From: Phycicoccus sonneratiae
GTDB taxonomy: Bacteria; Actinomycetota; Actinomycetes; Actinomycetales; Dermatophilaceae
Assembly (NCBI RefSeq): GCF_016887965.1
Contig: NZ_JAFDVD010000017.1
Coordinates: forward strand, 111,187 to 175,186
Direction: 5' to 3'
DNA length: 64,000 nucleotides
The notes beneath the pieces are model-generated. The model worked only from the letters and a program-made list of their open reading frames with translations. It searched no databases and was not told the origin of the DNA. Within the stretch, counting starts at the first letter, position 1. Every line of letters starts with the position of its first letter. The position numbers and the translations under genes are program-made. Positions 42,092-48,962 of this stretch are shown in pieces.

Positions 42092-42888
42092 GGCTGCCGG
42101 AAGCCCGCCGCCGCGAGCACCTTCGCGCCGTCCGCCGAGAGGACGTAGTCGACGAACGCGGCTGCGGTGGCGGCGTTCTCGCTCTCGCTCAACGCTGCGA
42201 TGGGGTAGCTCGTGGAGGCGTTGACGTCGGTGGGGATCTCGATGCCTTCGACGTCGGCACCGGCCGCCTTGACGTCGGTGACGTAGACGACGCCTGCGTC
42301 GACCTCCCCGAGCGTGACCTTGCTGAGCACCGACTTGACGTCCGGCTCGAGGGTGACCGGCTCCACCGTGAGCTCAGCGTTCTCGAAGACCTTGGCGGCG
42401 GTGGCACCACAGGGGACCTGCTCCTGGCACAGCGCGGTCTTCACGTCGGCCCTCGCGAGGTCGTCGACGCCCGTGACCTTGCCGGGGTTCGACGGTGGCA
42501 CGGCGATCTCCATGACGTTCTCCGCGAACGTCTTCGGGTCGGTGGCGGCGCCGGCGGCCACGACCGTGTCCATGTTCTTCGTGCTCGCCGAGGCGAAGAC
42601 GTCGGCGGGTGCGCCGGAGGTTACCTGCGTGGCGAGGGCCGAGCTCGCACCGAAGCTCAGCGTGACCTTCACGCCGGGGTGGGCCGCCTCGAACTGCTTC
42701 CCGAGCGTCGTGAAGGACTCGGTGAGCGAGGCGGCGGCGAGCACGGTGATCTGGCCGGTGACGTCCGAGGACGCCGAGGCCGACCCGGACGGGCTCGTGC
42801 TGCCGCCGGAGCCCGCGTCGTCGGACCCGCAGCCGGCGAGGCCGAGGGCGGCGAGGGCGACGACGGCGACGGTGGCGGTGCGGCGCAT
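42088..42888 (-). CDS. modA: ModA, molybdate-binding lipoprotein
   Basis: A 266-aa extracytoplasmic binding protein. A lipobox LAGC (Cys20) and Ser/Gly linker are followed by the ModA fold: LAAASLTESF near the start, whose serines coordinate the oxyanion, then LSFGASSALATQV, PADVFASAS and DAGVVYVTDV. AGGAG precedes the ATG. It delivers molybdate to ModBC. The probable users in this window are the molybdopterin oxidoreductase at 48963 and others elsewhere in the genome. Confidence 0.95.
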   Translation of the reverse strand: MRRTATVAVVALAALGLAGCGSDDAGSGGSTSPSGSASASSDVTGQITVLAAASLTESFTTLGKQFEAAHPGVKVTLSFGASSALATQVTSGAPADVFASASTKNMDTVVAAGAATDPKTFAENVMEIAVPPSNPGKVTGVDDLARADVKTALCQEQVPCGATAAKVFENAELTVEPVTLEPDVKSVLSKVTLGEVDAGVVYVTDVKAAGADVEGIEIPTDVNASTSYPIAALSESENAATAAAFVDYVLSADGAKVLAAAGFRQP

Positions 42889-42912
42889 GGACGGCTCCTG
42901 GTGTCGGGGTGG

Positions 42913-43323
42913 TCAGCGGGTGCGGGGGATCTCGACGGAGACGTTCGTCGCCTTGACGGCGGCGACGGCGAGCATGCCCGGCTCGAGCCCGAGCTCGTCG
43001 GCCGCCTCGCGGCTCATGAGCGACACGAGGCGGTGCGGCCCGGACTGGACCTCGACCTGGGCCATGACGCCGTCCTTGACGACGCGCGTCACGAGCCCGG
43101 TGAACCGGTTGCGCAGCGACACCGCCGCGACGTCCCCGGTCTCGAGGTGGGCGCCCTCGGCCGCCAGCTCCTCGGCGAAGTGCGCCAGCACCGCGCCGTC
43201 GACGGCCCGGCGGCCGGCCGCGTCGGTGGTCGTGGCGACCCGGCCGGCATCGGCCCACCGGCGCATCGTGTCGTCGCTGATGCCGAGCAGGTCGGCGGCC
43301 TCGCGCATCCGGAAGGTGGTCAC
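42913..43323 (-). CDS. HTH-TOBE regulator of the molybdate operon
   Basis: A 136-aa protein joining an N-terminal MerR/excisionase-type HTH (about 5-40, REAADLLGISDDTMRRWADA) to a single C-terminal TOBE (MOP) domain (about 66-132, SLRNRFTGLVTRVVKDGVMA). This is the compact actinobacterial alternative to ModE: the TOBE part binds molybdate and the HTH binds DNA. It is the first gene of the mod operon, 24 nt before modA, so autoregulation is likely. TATGGT (plus 43330-43335) ends 6 nt before the GTG. Confidence 0.9.
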   Translation of the reverse strand: MTTFRMREAADLLGISDDTMRRWADAGRVATTTDAAGRRAVDGAVLAHFAEELAAEGAHLETGDVAAVSLRNRFTGLVTRVVKDGVMAQVEVQSGPHRLVSLMSREAADELGLEPGMLAVAAVKATNVSVEIPRTR

Positions 43324-43418
43324 GAAGGCACCATAACCGCACCTGCGGCCACTTGGGCAGACTCCGTGCCCATCCGCGTCCGCAGACGCAACCCGGTGGC
43401 GCAGCCGCGGACGACCGG

Positions 43419-44384
43419 TCAGCGCACGGGCGTCGGGGGTTCCCGCCCCGCGAGCACCGCGAGGACGTTGTCGGCCGCGAGCCCGGCCATCGCGGCACGG
43501 GTCTCGACGGTCGCGGAGCCGATGTGCGGGAGGAGCACGACGTCGTCGCGGGCGAGCAGCCCGGGGTGCACCCGTGGCTCGTCCTCGAAGACGTCGAGCC
43601 CGGCCCCCGCGAGCCGTCCGCCCTCGAGGGCCGCGACGAGGGCCGCCTCGTCGACGACCGGACCGCGCGCGGTGTTGACGAGGAAGGCGGTCGGCTTCAT
43701 CCGGGCCAGGGCCGCGGCGTCGACGAGGTGGCGGGTCGCGGCGGACAGCGGGACGTGCACCGAGACGACGTCCGAGCGTCCGAGGAGCTCGTCGGCCCCG
43801 ACGACCTCGGCGTCGAGGTCCGCCACGGCCTGCGGGTCGGGCGCCGAGCGGCCCGAGAGCAGCACCGACATCCCGAAGGCGCGGGCCCGACGAGCCGTCG
43901 CGAGACCGATGGCGCCGGGCCCGAGGATGCCGATCGCCTTGCCGTGCACCGAGGTCCCGAGCAGCTGGAACATCCCGAAGCCCCACGGGCGGCCGCTGCG
44001 GACCTCGCGCTCGGCCTCGGCCAGGCGGCGCGTGACCATGAGGACGAGCGAGAACGCGATGTCGGCGGTCGCGTCCGTGAGGACCCCGGGGGTGTTCGTG
44101 ACGACGACGCCGCGCTCGCGACAGGCGTCGAGGTCGACGTTGTCGTACCCGACGGCCACGTTCGCCACGACCTTCAGGCCGGGTCCGGCGGCGTCGAGGA
44201 ACGCCGCGTCGACCCGGTGGCCGAGGGTGACGACGACGGCCTCGGCGCCGGCGAGCAGCACCGGCCGGTCGGCGGCCGGAACCGGGGAGTCCTCGTCGCG
44301 GTAGCGCACCTCGTGCTCGGCGCGCAGCCGCTCGACGGCGGTGCCCGGTAGTCGGCTCGTGACGACGACGCCGGCCACGGTCAC
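43419..44384 (-). CDS. D-2-hydroxyacid dehydrogenase (glyoxylate/hydroxypyruvate reductase-like)
   Basis: A 321-aa NAD(P)-dependent 2-hydroxyacid dehydrogenase. The coenzyme fold is LGPGAIG (154-160), and the catalytic residues are Arg240 (NTARG), Glu269 (VFEDEP) and His287 (LPHIGS). It is the last of the five-gene TetR-controlled operon, overlapping the SDR gene by GTGA. Its role there could be interconversion of a 2-oxo/2-hydroxy acid produced from the chain-shortened product, but that is inference. Confidence 0.92.
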   Translation of the reverse strand: MTVAGVVVTSRLPGTAVERLRAEHEVRYRDEDSPVPAADRPVLLAGAEAVVVTLGHRVDAAFLDAAGPGLKVVANVAVGYDNVDLDACRERGVVVTNTPGVLTDATADIAFSLVLMVTRRLAEAEREVRSGRPWGFGMFQLLGTSVHGKAIGILGPGAIGLATARRARAFGMSVLLSGRSAPDPQAVADLDAEVVGADELLGRSDVVSVHVPLSAATRHLVDAAALARMKPTAFLVNTARGPVVDEAALVAALEGGRLAGAGLDVFEDEPRVHPGLLARDDVVLLPHIGSATVETRAAMAGLAADNVLAVLAGREPPTPVR

Positions 44385-45130
44385 ATGATCTTCCGGACGA
44401 CCGGCAGCGGCAGGTGGCGCATCGCCTTGCCGAGCGGCACCCAGGGCCAGGGCGGCACGAGCGCGTGCGCCTTCTCCTTCTCGATCGCCTCGACCATCGC
44501 GGCGACGCCCGTCTCGGTGTCGACGATGAACGGGGTGTGCGAGACCCGTTCGTTCATCTCCGAGCGGATGTAGCCGGGGTAGATGACCGAGACCCGGATG
44601 TCGAGGTCGGGCTCGCCGAGCATCTCGTTGCGCAGGCCCTCCGCGAGCGCGGCGACGCCGGCCTTGGTGGCGGAGTAGGTGGTCACCGTCTTGCGCATGC
44701 CGCGCATCGCCGAGACCGACGAGATCATCACGAGGTGGCCGCGCTTCTGGTCGCGGAAGACCTCCATCGCGGCCTCGGTCTGGGCCAGGGCGGCGACGAA
44801 GTTGACCATCGCGGTCTGGCGGTTGGCGTCGTAGCGGCCGGTACCGAGCGGGGCTCCCTTCCCGAGACCGGCGTTGACGACGACCCGGTCGATCGTGCCG
44901 AAGGCCTCGCGGAGGTCACGGAAGGTGGCGAAGACGGCGTCGTCGTCGGTGACGTCGAGGGCCCGGATCTCCACGCGGCGACCGGTGCGCTCGACGATCT
45001 CGTCGCGCAGTTCCTCGAGCCGGTCGAGGCGGCGTGCCGCGAGGCCGAGGTCCCAGCCGCGGGCGGCGAACTGGCGGGCCATCTCGGCGCCGAGGCCGGA
45101 GCTGGCACCGGTGATGATCGTCGTGGGCAC
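44381..45130 (-). CDS. short-chain dehydrogenase/reductase (operon gene 4)
   Basis: A classical SDR of 249 aa. The cofactor loop is TGASSGLG (7-14) with an ARR motif that favours NADPH, VNAG is the structural motif, and the catalytic residues are Ser139, Tyr152 and Lys156 (YSATK). The GTG at 45130 follows GGAAGGA and removes an arginine-rich upstream stretch. In the levulinate pathway an SDR (LvaD) reduces 4-oxoacyl-CoA to 4-hydroxyacyl-CoA; this protein or the SDR at 46227 could do that here. Confidence 0.92.
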   Translation of the reverse strand: MPTTIITGASSGLGAEMARQFAARGWDLGLAARRLDRLEELRDEIVERTGRRVEIRALDVTDDDAVFATFRDLREAFGTIDRVVVNAGLGKGAPLGTGRYDANRQTAMVNFVAALAQTEAAMEVFRDQKRGHLVMISSVSAMRGMRKTVTTYSATKAGVAALAEGLRNEMLGEPDLDIRVSVIYPGYIRSEMNERVSHTPFIVDTETGVAAMVEAIEKEKAHALVPPWPWVPLGKAMRHLPLPVVRKIM

Positions 45131-45144
45131 GGGGGTCCTTCCGT

Positions 45145-46230
45145 TCAGAGGTCGGCGCCGCGCTCGGCGAGGAGGCGCGTGCACCGCTGGTCGAGGTGGG
45201 CGACGACGTCGCGGAACGCGCCGTACGCGGGGTTCGTGGTCTGGCCGTGGTGGAAGCGGTAGTAGATCTGCTGCGCGATGCCGGCGAGCCGGAACAGGCC
45301 GAAGACCTCGTAGAAGAGGAGGTCGCGCGGGGTCACCTCGACCCCGCGCGCGGCGCAGTAGCGGGCGACGAGCTCGTCGCGGGTGAGCATCCCCGGGGTG
45401 TGGGTCGGCTGGAGGCGGAGGGCCACGAAGGACGGGTCGTCGTCGGCCTGCACCCAGTACGCGAGCGAGGAGCCGAGGTCCATCAGGGGGTCGCCGACCG
45501 TGGCGAGCTCCCAGTCGAGGACGCCGACGACGCGGGTCGGGTCGGCGGGGTCGAGGACGAGGTTGTCGAAGCGGAAGTCGTTGTGGATGAGGACGTGCGG
45601 GCGGTCGGCGGGCCGGTGCGCCTCGAGCCAGGCCATCGTCGCCTCGTGGTCGGGCACGTCGGGGGTGTGCGCCCGCCGCATCCGCCCGGCCCAGCCGCCG
45701 ACCTGGCGCTCGACGTAGCCGTCACCGCGGTCGAGGGGGCGCAGCCCGGCGGCGTCGACGTCGACGTCGTGCAGGGCGACGAGGACGTCGACCGCGTTCT
45801 CGCACAACGTGCGGACGCCGTCGGTGTCGAGGCCGAGGGACTCGGGGACGTCCTTGCGGAGGATGGTGCCGGGGATGCGGTCCATGACGTAGAACTCCGA
45901 GCCGACGACCGACTCGTCGCCGCAGTACCCGAGCATCCTCGGCACGAGCGGGAAGGCGGTGGCGAGCCCGGCCTGGAGGTCGTGCTCACGCCGCATGTCG
46001 TGGGCGCCCTTGGCCTTGGTGCCGCCCGGCGGGCGGCGCAGCACGACGTCGCGCGTCGGCCAGCGCAGCAGGTAGGTGAGGTTGCTCGCGCCGCCGGCGA
46101 ACTGCCGGACCTCGGGGTCACCGTCGAGTCCGGAGGCGTCGGAGGCGTTCTCGCGCAACCACTCCGTTGCAGCGGGGACGTCGAAGGCGTCCTCGTCGCG
46201 GACCGGTCCGGCGCCGGGGACGTCGGTCAC
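45145..46230 (-). CDS. APH-type acyl-CoA kinase, LvaA/ACAD10-11 kinase-like
   Basis: A 361-aa protein of the phosphotransferase (APH) family. The nucleotide-binding lobe has RQFAGGASNLTYLL; the catalytic loop is HNDFRFDN with His216, Asp218 and Asn223; the metal-binding Asp239 sits in VLDWELATVGDPL. This version, adjacent to an acyl-CoA dehydrogenase, matches the kinase that phosphorylates the 4-hydroxyl of 4-hydroxyacyl-CoA in the levulinate pathway (LvaA) and the kinase half of ACAD10/11, rather than antibiotic kinases. GTGA overlap with the upstream SDR. Substrate assignment rests on family and neighbours. Confidence 0.9.
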   Translation of the reverse strand: MTDVPGAGPVRDEDAFDVPAATEWLRENASDASGLDGDPEVRQFAGGASNLTYLLRWPTRDVVLRRPPGGTKAKGAHDMRREHDLQAGLATAFPLVPRMLGYCGDESVVGSEFYVMDRIPGTILRKDVPESLGLDTDGVRTLCENAVDVLVALHDVDVDAAGLRPLDRGDGYVERQVGGWAGRMRRAHTPDVPDHEATMAWLEAHRPADRPHVLIHNDFRFDNLVLDPADPTRVVGVLDWELATVGDPLMDLGSSLAYWVQADDDPSFVALRLQPTHTPGMLTRDELVARYCAARGVEVTPRDLLFYEVFGLFRLAGIAQQIYYRFHHGQTTNPAYGAFRDVVAHLDQRCTRLLAERGADL

Positions 46231-47036
46231 GGCAGGTACTCCCCGGGGCCGGCACCCGCCTTGCGGGCGAGGCGCTTGGCCTGGGCGACCATCGTCCGGT
46301 CGTAGAGAGGCCGCAGGAAGCGCTTGCCGTAGTACGCCTGCTTGCCCAGCCGGTCGGTGAGGATGACCGACCTCTTCCTCTCGATGCCGTCGAGGACGAT
46401 CTTGGCGATGTCGGCCGCGTCGACGGACGCCTGGGTGATGAGCCGGACGCCGGCCTCCTGCATCGCGGTGTCCTTGCCGGCGAACGACTCGTGGAGGTTG
46501 GTGCGGAAGAACGCCGGGCAGACGACCGAGACGTCGATGCCCCACGGGCCGAGCTCGAAGCCGAGGGTCTCCGAGAGGGCGACCACGCCGGCCTTCGTGG
46601 CGTTGTAGCTCGACATCCCGGGACCGTGCACGAGGCCGGCGAGCGAGGCGACGTTGACGATGTGGCCCGAGCGCTGCTCCTTGAACAACGGTGTGACGGT
46701 GTGGCACCCGCGCGCGACGCCGAGCAGGTTGATCGACACGACCCGCTCCCAGTCGGCCATCGCCTCGACCTCGATGCGGCCCCCGGTGGCGATGCCGGCG
46801 TTGTTGACGAGCAGGTCGAGGCCACCCCATTCCTCGCGGACCCAGGCGAGGGCGGCGTCCCAGTCCTGCTGGCTGCGCACGTCGAGGCGGCGGTACTCGG
46901 CGCCGTCGGGGACGGAGTCGGGGCGCTCGTCGGCGAGGTCGACGGCGAGCACCCGGTCGCCGCGGGCGACGAGCAGGGTGACGAGCGCGCGGCCGAGCCC
47001 GGAGGCGCCGCCGGTGACGAGGGCGCGGCGGGTCAT
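46227..47036 (-). CDS. short-chain dehydrogenase/reductase (operon gene 2)
   Basis: An SDR of 269 aa. TGGASGLG (8-15) binds the cofactor, and AVDLADE after the second strand suggests NAD(H). NNAG is present and the catalytic residues are Ser131, Tyr144 and Lys148. A basic C-terminal extension follows about residue 215. It lies between the ACAD11-like dehydrogenase and the kinase, overlapping both by 4 nt, so its dosage is tied to them. Confidence 0.92.
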   Translation of the reverse strand: MTRRALVTGGASGLGRALVTLLVARGDRVLAVDLADERPDSVPDGAEYRRLDVRSQQDWDAALAWVREEWGGLDLLVNNAGIATGGRIEVEAMADWERVVSINLLGVARGCHTVTPLFKEQRSGHIVNVASLAGLVHGPGMSSYNATKAGVVALSETLGFELGPWGIDVSVVCPAFFRTNLHESFAGKDTAMQEAGVRLITQASVDAADIAKIVLDGIERKRSVILTDRLGKQAYYGKRFLRPLYDRTMVAQAKRLARKAGAGPGEYLP

Positions 47037-48307
47037 CGGGCGGCCTCCTGGGCGCGGGTGGCGTAGGGCCTGAGCAGCTGGCGCGCGACGACGCCGAGGT
47101 GGACCTCGTCCGGGCCGTCGGCGAGGCGCAGGCTCCGCGCACCGGCGTACGCCGCGGCGAGCGGGAAGTCCTCGCTCATGCCGCCACCGCCGTGCAGCTG
47201 GATGGCGAGGTCGATGACGTCGCAGGCCATCCGCGGGACGGCGGCCTTGATCTCGCTCACCTCGGAGAGCGCACCCTCGATGCCGACCGTGTCGAGCTTC
47301 CAGGCGGCGTGGAGGACGAGCAGGCGGGCCTGGTTGATGGCGATGCAGGCCTCGGCGAGGCGTTCGCGGTTGCCGCCGAGGTTGGCGATCGGCTTGCCGA
47401 ACGCCGTTCTCGTGGAGGCGCGCTCGCACGCCAGCTCGAGGGCCTTCTCGGCGAGCCCGACGAGCCGCATGCAGTGGTGCACCCGGCCGGGGCCGAGCCG
47501 CCCCTGCGCGATCTCGAACGCCCGCCCGGGGCCGAGGAGGACGTTGCCGGCGGGGACGCGGACACCGTCGAGCGAGACCTCGCCGTGCCCGAGTGGCTCG
47601 TCGTACTGGCCTAGCGCGGTGAGCATCCGCTCGACGGTGACGCCGGGGGCGTCCATCGGGACGAGGACCATCGAGTGCTGCCGGTGCCGGTGGGCGGTGG
47701 GGTCGGTGAGGCCCATGAAGATGCCGAGCCGGCTGTCCGGGTGGCCGGCCCCGGTGGTCCACCACTTGCGGCCGTCGAGGACGACCTCGTCGCCGTCCGG
47801 CGTCGCGGTGGCGGCCATGTTCGTGGCGTCCGAGCTGGCGACGTCGGGCTCGGTCATGAGGAAGACGCTGCGGATGCGGCCGTCGAGGAGGGGGACGAGC
47901 CACTCCTCCTGCTGCTCGGGCGTGCCGTAGCGCAGCAGCACCTCCATGTTGCCGGTGTCGGGGGCGTTGCAGTTGAGGACGAGCGGGGCGAGGGTGGAGC
48001 GGCCGGTCTGCTCGGCGACCGTGGCGTAGTCGACGTTGGTCAGGCCGGTGCCGCCGTCGGTGCCGAACCGGGCGGCCCACTCGTCGCCCTCGCCGGCCGG
48101 GAGGAAGAGGTTCCACAGGCCCTGGTCGCGGGCGCTGCGCTTGAGCGCCTCGACCTCGGCGGTGGGCGGCCAGGCGTCCTCGCCGCGGGCGCGGCGGGCG
48201 GCGACGTCGGCGAGCAGGCGCTGCTCGACCGGCGCGACCTCGTCGTCGACGAAGGCGCGGACCCGGGAGGCGAGGTCGGCGGCGCGGGCGGACGGGGCGA
48301 AGTCCAT
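47033..48307 (-). CDS. ACAD11-like acyl-CoA dehydrogenase
   Basis: An acyl-CoA dehydrogenase of 424 aa. It shares the specific block order of the ACAD10/11 branch: MTEPDVASSDATNMA, then RKWWTTGAGHP, RQHSMVLVPMDAPGV, GQGRLGPGRVHHCMR and the C-terminal LRLADGPDEVH. In that branch the enzyme acts on phosphorylated 4-hydroxyacyl-CoA made by the partner kinase and releases phosphate to give an enoyl-CoA. First gene of a five-gene operon. TTGAGC-N17-TAGGGT (minus strand, plus 48315-48343) ends 7 nt before the ATG at 48307, so the message is leaderless. Confidence 0.93.
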   Translation of the reverse strand: MDFAPSARAADLASRVRAFVDDEVAPVEQRLLADVAARRARGEDAWPPTAEVEALKRSARDQGLWNLFLPAGEGDEWAARFGTDGGTGLTNVDYATVAEQTGRSTLAPLVLNCNAPDTGNMEVLLRYGTPEQQEEWLVPLLDGRIRSVFLMTEPDVASSDATNMAATATPDGDEVVLDGRKWWTTGAGHPDSRLGIFMGLTDPTAHRHRQHSMVLVPMDAPGVTVERMLTALGQYDEPLGHGEVSLDGVRVPAGNVLLGPGRAFEIAQGRLGPGRVHHCMRLVGLAEKALELACERASTRTAFGKPIANLGGNRERLAEACIAINQARLLVLHAAWKLDTVGIEGALSEVSEIKAAVPRMACDVIDLAIQLHGGGGMSEDFPLAAAYAGARSLRLADGPDEVHLGVVARQLLRPYATRAQEAAR

Positions 48308-48311
48308 GTCC

Positions 48312-48343
48312 TTGACCCTAGCCCCCTGTTGAGCAATGCTCAA
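48312..48343. promoter_or_regulatory. divergent promoters sharing a TetR-type palindrome
   Basis: TTGAGCAATGCTCAA (48329-48343) is a perfect 7+1+7 palindrome. Leftward, TTGAGC (plus 48338-48343) and TAGGGT (plus 48315-48320), 17 bp apart, drive the dehydrogenase operon. Rightward, TTGACC (48312-48317) and AATGCT (48335-48340), also 17 bp apart, drive the TetR gene. The palindrome therefore covers the -35 of one promoter and the -10 of the other. Confidence 0.75.
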
Positions 48344-48347
48344 TAGC

Positions 48348-48935
48348 GTGGGAACGGCGGCCCGGGTGCGGATGACCCCGGAGGAACGGCGCCGCCAGCT
48401 CGTCGGCGTCGGGCTGCGGATGTTCGTCGAGCGACCGGTCGGCGACCTCTCCGTCGACGAGGTGGCGGCCGCGGCCGGCGTCTCGCGCGGGCTGCTCTTC
48501 CACTACTTCCCGACCAAGTCCGACTACCACCGGGCGGTCGTCGCGGCCGCCGGACGCCGGGTGCGCCGCAACGTCACGCCGGACGAGGGGATGAGCGGGG
48601 AGGCCGCGGTGCGGCAGGTCGTCGCCCGCTTCCTCGACCAGGTCGAGCGCCGGCGCGAGTGGTACGTCGCGCTCGTCCGGGGTCGCACCGAGCTGTCGCG
48701 TGCCACCCCGGACGACCCGCTGGAGACGGTCACGGCCTTCGTCGCCGACCTCGCCTGCCGCGAGCTGGCGCTGCCGCCGTCCGCCCGGCCCGCGGCACGC
48801 GGCTGGGTGGCCTACCTCGAGGACCGCGCGCTGCAGTGGGCCGCCCTCGACCCGGCCGTGCGTGACGCCGAGCGCGCGGACCTCGTGGAGCACTGCGTAG
48901 GCGCGCTGCGGCTGCTCACCGCCCCCCGTTCCTGA
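48348..48935 (+). CDS. TetR-family regulator of the acyl-CoA dehydrogenase operon
   Basis: A TetR repressor of 195 aa from the GTG at 48348. The HTH (about 12-55) includes VDEVAAAAGVSRGLLFHYFP, followed by a helical ligand domain with GRTELSRA. An in-frame ATG at 48336 would add four residues but lies inside the operator; the GTG sits 7 nt after a plausible -10 and I prefer it. It is divergent from the operon it should repress, with an acyl-CoA or hydroxyacid as the likely inducer. Confidence 0.9.
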   Translation: MGTAARVRMTPEERRRQLVGVGLRMFVERPVGDLSVDEVAAAAGVSRGLLFHYFPTKSDYHRAVVAAAGRRVRRNVTPDEGMSGEAAVRQVVARFLDQVERRREWYVALVRGRTELSRATPDDPLETVTAFVADLACRELALPPSARPAARGWVAYLEDRALQWAALDPAVRDAERADLVEHCVGALRLLTAPRS

Positions 48936-48962
48936 CCCGGTCGCCCCGAGGGGGTCGCGGGG

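Noticed and set aside
45145..46230. APH-family gene as an antibiotic-resistance kinase
   Set aside because: Its sequence type and position beside an ACAD11-like dehydrogenase and SDRs fit acyl-CoA kinases of the LvaA/ACAD10-11 group, not aminoglycoside or macrolide kinases.
48336..48347. ATG 48336 as the TetR start
   Set aside because: It is the central base of the perfect operator palindrome, while GTG 48348 stands 7 nt after a promoter-like -10, as in many other genes here.
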